This document shows positions 8,213-17,200 of a DNA stretch of 64,000 bases, piece after piece. Source of the DNA: Flavilitoribacter nigricans DSM 23189 = NBRC 102662 (GTDB taxonomy: Bacteria; Bacteroidota; Bacteroidia; Chitinophagales; Saprospiraceae). The DNA lies in contig NZ_PDUD01000010.1 in NCBI RefSeq assembly GCF_002646595.1, positions 238,155-302,154 on the forward strand, in the 5' to 3' direction. A model generated the notes under the pieces. It did no database searches. It was not told where the DNA came from and saw nothing but the letters and a program-made list of their open reading frames with translations. Within the stretch, counting starts at the first letter, position 1. Each line of letters starts with the position of its first letter. The position numbers were made by a program, and so were the translations under genes.

Positions 8213-11200
8213 ATGAGGAAAACGTCTACGCTTCTTTGTTTTTTTCTAACAGGTATTTTCCTTTTTTCCGTTTCAACCATCTCCGCTCAGCTCTTTCTCT
8301 GGCCGGGTGATATCAACGATAATGGCATTGTAAACGGTAAAGATGTACTCCGGTGGGGTTATGCGAACGGCGCTACCGGGCCGGGCCGTCTGGATGACGG
8401 TTCTGTCTGGACCTTCCTCAACCTCTCTTTGCCCTGGAGCGAAAATTTCCCCGGAGAAACGAATTTTTCCTACGGCGACTGCGACGGTAGCGGCCTGATC
8501 GACCTGGAAGATGTACGCGGACCGATTACCAATCATTTCGGTCTCACCCATGGCATTGTACAACCGGATTATTGCCCGGTGGGCGATGAGGAGAACTCCC
8601 CGCAACTACAGTTCATTGCCGATAAGGAAACCTACGGAACGGGTGCCCGCATCGAACTGGAGGTTTGGCTGGGTACCGAGGATATTCCCGCCGTTGATTT
8701 CTACGGCATTACTTTCCAGTTGAAATACAATCGCGATATCATCCGGCCGGGAGCAGTTACCTATACACCGAATGACGGAGGCTGGTACGATCCGGCCAAT
8801 GCGTCAAGTTATTCTTTCTTCCATAATGAAGTGAGCAGCGGAACGGTCGAGATCGCCGTCACCCGGACCAACCAGGAAGGGGTTGACGGTCACGGCCTGC
8901 TGGGGCATATTTCCCTGATCCTCCGGGGAAATATCGACATCACCTTGCCCGGCGCACTTAATCTGGAAGTAGACCTCGTCCAGATGATCAATTCGGAAAT
9001 GGAGATCATTCCAGTGTTCTACGATCCGAACGTGATCATCGTTATCTCCGATGACGATCAGGCCAGTAGTTGCCCCAAAGTGGTAGATCCCGTTTGCGGC
9101 AGCGACGGGAAAACCTACATCAACAGTTGCTACGCCGAAGCGGCCGGCATCACGGAATATACACAGGGCGTTTGCTACAGCGATTGTATCGATCCAGGCA
9201 TTATGCGGCCGGACTCCGAATGTGAAACGACTACCATTGATCCGGTTTGCGGTTGTAACAATATTACCTACTCCAACCCCTGCCTTGCCGAAGCCGCCGG
9301 GGTCACCAGTTATACGTCCGGCCCCTGTGCCACAGGTCCGGATGATCGCAGTTGCTACGATCCCATTCTGGTCGTTCAGAGCAGCGGGACCAGTGTGAAC
9401 GAGAATACGGGCGAGATCACCGTTGACTGTCCGGCCGAGATAGATCCGGTTTGCGGTTGCAACGGCATCACCTACGACAATGCCTGTATGGCCGAAGCCA
9501 GCGGCATTGCCTTTTATACTCCCGGTGTTTGTGACGAGATCTGTATTGATCCCGAGGTCATGGAACCGGATCCCATCTGCGAATATGAATACGAGCCGGT
9601 CTGCGGCTGTAACGGAATTACGTACACGAACGCCTGCATCGCCGAAGCTTCCGGGGTGATCGACTATACGCCGGGCCCCTGCGGTCAGAGTTCCGACTGG
9701 TGTGAAGAAGCCACGCCGATCCAGTGTGGTGATTTCCTGGCCCAGGAAACTACGGTTGGATACGGTAATCAGATCACGAATTACCCCAACTGTTTGCCAC
9801 AATCCTTCCTCGGCCCCGACCGGGTATACGTTTTCGACAAAAAAACAGCCGGCGACCTGCAGATCGGTTTGGAGATCCTGACCCCCAATATCGATCTGGA
9901 CCTTTTCCTGCTCAAAGGCACCTGTGATGAGGTGGTTTGCCTCGGCGCCAGTACTACGAACAATAAAAAATCAAATAATGAAGGGATTGTCCTGGAGGAC
10001 GCTCCGCTGGGGACTTATTACATTGTAGTGGATGCCCAGTTTGCGGACGTTGAAGGTCGCTTCCGCCTGGAAGTCAACTGCGGTTACCTCTATTGCGGCG
10101 ACGCTTTCGAGCTGGATTGCGGCACGCCTTTTAAATACAACAACAGTCTCGGGGAAGACGATGTATCGCTCTATACCTGCGGCCCCAATGTATATAATGT
10201 TGAGAACAACGGTCCGGAGGTGGTACACTACTTTACCACCACGACTGCCGGGAATGTTGACATTCAGCTTTCCGGGCTTTCCGCCAATCTAGAGCTCTTC
10301 CTGCTGCGGGATTGTGATCGGGGGGAATGTATGCAGTACAGTCAGAATCCCGGTACCTCCAACGAAATTATTTCTACCTATCTCGAACCGGGTACTTATT
10401 ACGTGGTAGTGGACGGCTACAACGGAGCGACCAGTGATTATACCCTGCAGGTGGATTGTGAAAATACCTGTGAGCTGGAATTCACCAGCATAACCACCAC
10501 GCCCAGTAACTGTGCCACCAATACCGGAACGATCGAGATCACTTCCTCCGGCGGCACTCCGAGTTATATCGTCTATTATTCCGGTCCCGTTTCGGGCAGT
10601 TTTTCTACTTCCAGTAATACCTGCGCTATTTACTACCTGCCATCCGGCACCTATCAGATCAGAAAGATCGATGCGAAAGGCTGCGAAGTAGAAGAAACCG
10701 TGACGATCAACTCTACCGGCACGCTGAACGCCCAGGTGGTTCCCTATAATGCCATTTGCGACGAACCCGGTGGTTTATCCGTTACCATGCAGGGCGGCGA
10801 AGCCCCGTATCGGGTATTCCTTTCCGGCCCCGAAAATGCGGAACTACTGTACAATACCCCCAACTTCGTCATTAACGAACTCGACCCCGGGGCCTACGAC
10901 CTGTATATCCTGGACGCCAGGGGCTGTTCGGTATCCAAAAAAGCCACCGTTCAGGAAGCCCAAAGCAATTTCACTTTTTCTGTAACGCCTTTCCCCGCGG
11001 GTTGTGGAGAGCTGGGATACATCCAGGTGATGACCCAGAACGGATCGGGCCCCTACAGTATTCAGATAGCCGGTCCGGTCAGCGGCAATGCGCAGGAGCA
11101 GAGCAGCGCCTTCAAAGTCACCAAACTGCCCGGCGGTACCTATAGTATTACCGTGCAGGATGCTAATGGCTGTTCTCACACCAGTAATTTTACGATCGGA

Positions 11201-14200
11201 GACATCAATCTGGAAGTGACTACCAGCGTTATGAACGGGATCTGCGGCCGCCCGGGAGAGATCCTCGTCCAGATCACCAACGGTACGGGAGATTACCTCA
11301 TTAGCTGGTCCGGAGCTGCGAATGGTTCCATTACGACTTCTTCCGAAAATTACCTGATCCAGAACCTGCCCAGCGGCGATTATCAGATCGACGTGGAGGA
11401 TGCCAATCAGTGTACCGGTTTTGATGTGGCGGAAGTGAATAATACCGGTGAAAATCTTTCCACCACCGTCCAGCCCAACGACGGCACCTGCGGACAGAAC
11501 GGCTCGCTTTCAATAACGATCAATAACGGGATGGTGCCCTACACGATCAACTGGTCCGGACCGGTCAGCGGCCAAACCCAGATCAACGCCAAATCGTATA
11601 CCATTCCGAATTTGCCGGATGGGCTCTACGAACTGATCATTTCCGATAACAATAATTGTCAGGACGAAGAATCTGCTTTCGTCAATATTGCCCCCGCTCT
11701 CAACGTTGACCTTACCGGTTTGAACGGAGACTGCGGCCAGGACGGAGCCATCCGGGTCAATATGACCACGGGCCAGGCCAATTACATCATCAGCTGGACC
11801 GGCCCCACCAGCGGCTCGGCCAATAGCAGCGAAAAAGAATACGATATCACCGGACTCGCATCGGGCACCTACCAGGTTTCCGTCACGGATGCACGGGGCT
11901 GTACCGATTCGGGAAGCATGACCATCGAGAATGCCGAAGGGGTATTGGGCATTAACGCTACGCCCCAAACCGCTACCTGTGACCAGCCCGGTTCCATCAG
12001 CATCAATGTGACCGATGGTGCGGCGCCCTACCAGATCAGCTGGGAAGGACCCGATTCCGGAGCAGACGAAACCAATGCCGACGGCGACCTGCTTATTTCG
12101 GACCTCCTGGCCGGCACCTACCAGATCTCCGCAACTGACCAGAACGGCTGTACGGGGACCGCAACGGTAGTAGTCGAGGCCGATAGTGGGAATGTAGGCA
12201 TCAGCCTGAGCGCCCAGGATCCGATCTGTACCACACCGGGACGTATTAATGTCAGCATTACCAACGGCAGTCCGGATTACAGCGTCAGCTGGGAAGGACC
12301 GGTGAACGGAGTCAGCTCTACCGGAGCGTCCGAGTTCGCGATCGTGGATCTGCCGGCGGGCACCTATAAAGTGACCGTTGCCGATCAGTTTGGTTGCGAG
12401 GCCGTAGACAATATTACGCTTACCGCTACGGGTGAACTGAGCCTGATCGCCAATGCGGCGAATGCGGCCTGTGGCTTCGGCCAGATCCAACTGGCGATCA
12501 GCGACGGAACGCCTGCCTTTGAAATTAGTTGGGAGGGTCCCATTAACGGGTCCATCACCACCAATAATGCCAACTACGTCATTCCAAATCTGCCAGACGG
12601 CACCTACGATGTGTCCGTTACCGACCTCAACGGCTGTAATGACGCTATGGAGGTGACTATTTTTTCCGGCAGTCAGCCCGGTATCACGGCCAGCCCGCAA
12701 CCGGGTAGCTGCGGTGAGAACGGATCGATCGGCATCAGCATCACCGGTGGAGCTCCCGATTTCACCGTCCAGTGGAACGGACCAAGCAACGGTTCCCGCG
12801 TACTGAGTAACAACTTCTTTAATATTCCCGATCTGCCGAGCGGCACCTATAACATTCAACTGACGGATGATAACGGTTGTACGGATCTGACCACCATTGA
12901 ACTCATCAACGGCACTACCGACCTCGGGGTGACAACCGGACTGAATGAGAATGAATGCGGACAGCAGAACATCATTGAGGTGATCATTTCCGGAGGAGTG
13001 GCGGATTTTGTGATCGACTGGACCGGGCCACAGAACGGAACCCGAAACAGCAGCAACAGCAGCCTGACCATTCCGGAACTTCCGCCCGGCGATTATCAGA
13101 TCACGATCACCGATGCGAATGGCTGTACGGTGGAGGACGCCATCAATGTGCCGGTCACGCCTATCGAACTGCTGAGCCTGAGCGCTCAGCCCGGTATTTG
13201 TGGGCAGTTGGGGGCTATCGAAGTGCAGATCACGGATGGCAGTCCGGATTACACGGTTAACTGGGAAGGGCCCATCTCGGGGATTACGACCAGCAGTGAG
13301 CAAACCGTCATTATCGATGCCCTGCCTTCCGGTTCTTATACCGTGGTGGTTACCGATGCGAACGGCTGTTCCGAAACGGAAATAATTGAGCTGAATAACG
13401 ACCAGAGTGATCTGGAAATGACCCTCGAACTGGCGCCCAATGAATGCGGTCAGTTACACCATATCCAGGTCAACATCAGCGGCGGAGCCGCCGCTTATAC
13501 CGTAGACTGGACGGGTCCGGAAAATGGTTCCGAAGCCAGCCCGACCGATGTATTGATCATTGAAGAACTGCCCGAAGGCACTTACGAAGTAGTGGTCACG
13601 GATCAAAATGGCTGTATGGCCACCGCCTCCATTGCCGTTACCGAAGAGCCGCTCGATGTGCTGCGATTACGCGCCGAGCCGGGCACCTGCGGTGAACTGG
13701 GCCAGATCCGCGTTACTATGAACGGAGGCGTACCCGACTTTGCCATCAGCTGGTCCGGCCCCGCGAACGGTTCGGTAACTACCGGGGATCAGGAATACTT
13801 CATCACCGATCTTCCTCCCGGAGAATACGAGGTAACGACGGTGGATAACAACGGCTGTACCGCCAGTAGAACGGTAAACCTGCAATCCTCCACCGCGCTG
13901 GAAGCAACGGTTTCCGGTACGAATGAAACCTGTACCGATCCGGCCTTTATTACCATCAGCATTGCCGCCGGTTCTCCCGGTTACTCCATCAGTTGGACCG
14001 GTCCGCAAGCCGCCAACGGTTCCGTGACCACGACCAACGCGTCCTACCAGATCGCGGATCTGATCCCGGGAAATTATGAAGTAACCATCATCGATGCCCG
14101 CGGATGCCAACACACCGAATCGGTGACGCTGGAAGCGAACAACAATAACCTGGAGATCGAAGCTATCGGTGAGAACGGCCTCTGTGGAGCTAACGGTAGT

Positions 14201-17200
14201 ATCACCGTGAACGTGCTCGAAGGCAGCCCCGAATTTGCCATTACCTGGACCGGACCGGTTTCGGGTAGTGACGCGACTACTGCGTCGAGTTTCAATATTA
14301 ATGACCTACCCAGCGGCACCTATCAGCTTAGCGTCACCGATCAGAACGGCTGTACGCAAAGCGCGGAAGTTACTATTGAGAACCAGTCGGAATTAAATAT
14401 TTCCCTGACCGGAACTGACGGCAGCTGCGGCCAGAACGGTGCTATCCGCGTCGTGATGACGGAGGGAGCGGCAGACTATGCCATCAGGTGGTCCGGACCG
14501 GAAAATGGCTCGGCCAATACCAGCGAAGCAACGTATGACATTGCCGACCTGCCGGCCGGCGCGTATCAGGTATCCGTTACGGATGCCCGTGGCTGTACGG
14601 CTGAAGACAATGTAACCATCGTCAGTACCGGTGGAATGCTCGTAATTTCAGCGACATCCCAGAACGCTATTTGTGAGGAACCCGGAGCCATTCAGATCGA
14701 TGTTAACGGAGGGATGGGCGCGTACCAGGTTTCCTGGGAAGGCCCGGTTTCCGGAGCGGGCGAAACGGATGCCGACGGTAATCTCAATATTCCGGACCTG
14801 ACGGCCGGCACCTATCAGATCTCTGCGATCGATCAGAACGGTTGTTCGGGTACAATTACCACCATTATTGCCGGTGAAAGTGGGGATCTGGCAGTTACCC
14901 TCCGGGGGCTGGATCCCATCTGCGACCAGGCGGGCCGCATTAATGTAAGCATCAACAACGGACGACCTAATTACATGGTCCGTTGGCAGGGCCCGGTTAA
15001 CGGCGTCAGTAATACCGGAGTGAAGGAATTTGCCATAACGGACCTGCCGGCGGGTAATTACCTGATTTCCGTTACGGATGATTTCGGCTGTGTAGTGGAA
15101 GAGAATATCGTCCTGACCGATACCGGAAAACTGGACTTCTCCGCCACACCGAGCAATGTGGCCTGCGGCAGCGGCCAGATCGAGCTGGCCATCAGTCAGG
15201 GTACATCCGGTTTCGATATTAGCTGGCAGGGCCCGGTAAATGGTTCCGCGACTACCAACAATACGAATTACATGATCCCGGATCTACCGGACGGTACCTA
15301 TACGGTGATGGTAACGGATGCCAACGGTTGCTCCAGTACCAGAGAAGTAGAAGTGATCACCACTCAGGGTGAACTGGATATTCTACTGGAACTGGCTACC
15401 AATCAATGCGGTCAGCTACACAATATCCGGGTCAATATCAGCGGTGGCGAAGCTGGTTATACGGTAAGATGGAATGGACCGGAAACCGGTACCGGGGCCA
15501 CTCCCGTTAATCGCTTTACCATCGAGGATCTCGACGAAGGAGATTATACCATCAGTGTTACCGATCAAAACGGCTGTATGGCAATCGGTACCATAGAAGT
15601 AGTCGAACAACCACTCAACATCCTGCGGCTGCGTGCGGATGCCGGCACCTGCGGAGCAATGGGGCAGATCCGGGTCACCATCAACGGTGGAGAACCTGGC
15701 TATGACCTGAGCTGGACGGGACCGGTAAACGGCTCCGCTTCCACTAACGAGCAGGAATATTTCATTACCGATCTGCCTCCCGGCAATTATGTGGTCCGGA
15801 TGGAAGATATCAACAACTGTGTCGTTAGCAGGTCCGTCGAGTTACAACCTTCTTCCGCACCGCTGGAAGCGACCGTAACCGGTGGCGATGCCACCTGCAA
15901 TGCCCCGGCATTTATCAGTGTAAACATCAGCGCCGGCTCGCCGGGTTATTCCATAAGCTGGGCGGGGCCACCGCCCCTCAACGGTACGGTAAATACGTCT
16001 AACACCTCCTATCGCATCAACGGATTGATCGCCGGAAGTTACGAAGTAACGGTCATCGACGGACGGGGCTGTGAATACAAAGAAACCGTCAACCTGCAGG
16101 GGAACGACGGTAATCTGCAAATTGAAACCAGCGGCCAGGATGGCCTTTGCGGCACGGACGGGGCCATTACCGTGGATATTACGGCGGGGGCTCCCGATTA
16201 CGCTATTGAATGGGACGGACCGGTTTCGGGCAGTGCGAATACTTCCGAATCGAGCTTCACCATCGACGAATTACCCGGCGGCACTTACGCTCTGACCGTG
16301 TCGGATCAGAACGGCTGCGTGAAAAACGCCCAGGTTGAGATCGTCAATACTTCGGAGATCGATGCAGCGATCACGGGTATACAGGGAGGCTGCGGAAAGT
16401 TGGGCCGTATCGATGTCGATTACAATGGGCAGCCGCCCTTCACGCTGGACTGGACCGGGCCCCGCAGTGGTTCCCAGGTCGTCAACGGTAATAATTACAA
16501 TATCGCCAACCTGATCACCGGCACCTACGAAGTGAAGATAACGGACTCCAAAGGCTGCTCCTTCACCAGAATGGTGGACATCGAAAATACGGCGAACAAC
16601 GTGATCGTAAACCTCACGACGCAAACCGGAGCCTGCGATCAGCCGGGTGCCATTCAGGTGGCCATCAACGGCGGACAGCCCGGTTACACCATCGAATGGA
16701 ACAGTGTAAATGCTCAGGGGTCGGCCACTACTGCGGATAATTATCTGATCGCCGATCTACCCGGAGGTCTTTATACCATAGATGTTACGGATGCGACCGG
16801 CTGTACGACGCAGGAACAGGTGCAACTCGTGACCCACATCAATACCGTTTCACTCAGCAGTTCGGTAGTGAACCCCTCCTGTGATACCAAGGGATCCATT
16901 ACGCTGAATATCGACGGGGATTTCCCCAACTTCACGATCCAGTGGAGCGGGGCCAGTACGGGTAGTGCCGTAGCCGGCCGCGGAAATTATACCATCCCCG
17001 ATCTGGAAGAAGGAGATTATACCATTGTGGTGAGTGACGTCAACGGCTGTAGTCGTTCCACTACCGCCAGCCTCAACAATGTATCCGGCAGTCCTGATGC
17101 TTTTTTCAACCATACGGAGGATAATCTCACCGTCACCTTTGATCACAGTGCCTCTACCGGAGCGTACGCCTGGGATTTCGGCGACGGCGAAAGCAGCACG

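Larger units (their letters stand above)
10470..17088 (+). repeat. 27 tandem SprB-type repeats inside the giant gene
   Basis: Each unit encodes about 80 residues with the frame C-x-x-x-G-x-I-x-V-x-I-x-x-G, then WxGPxxG, a hydrophobic LPxGTY turn and DxxGC. I count 27 units. Two conserved cysteines per unit (one near the start, one in the closing GC) could form disulfides outside the cell. The first three units and the last three are the most divergent; the interior units are closest to each other. The array is known in type from the gliding adhesin SprB and many Bacteroidota surface proteins; the large number of clean units is notable. Confidence 0.85.

Noticed and set aside
11510..13303. Long antisense open frame of 597 codons within the giant gene
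   Set aside because: It mirrors the repeat array on the other strand. The plus-strand frame shows signal peptide, domains and conserved cysteines; the antisense frame has no recognisable features.
10470..17088. SprB repeat array considered as a CRISPR or mobile repeat
   Set aside because: The units are in-frame protein repeats of about 240 bases with diverged sequence, not short identical repeats with spacers, and no mobility genes are near.
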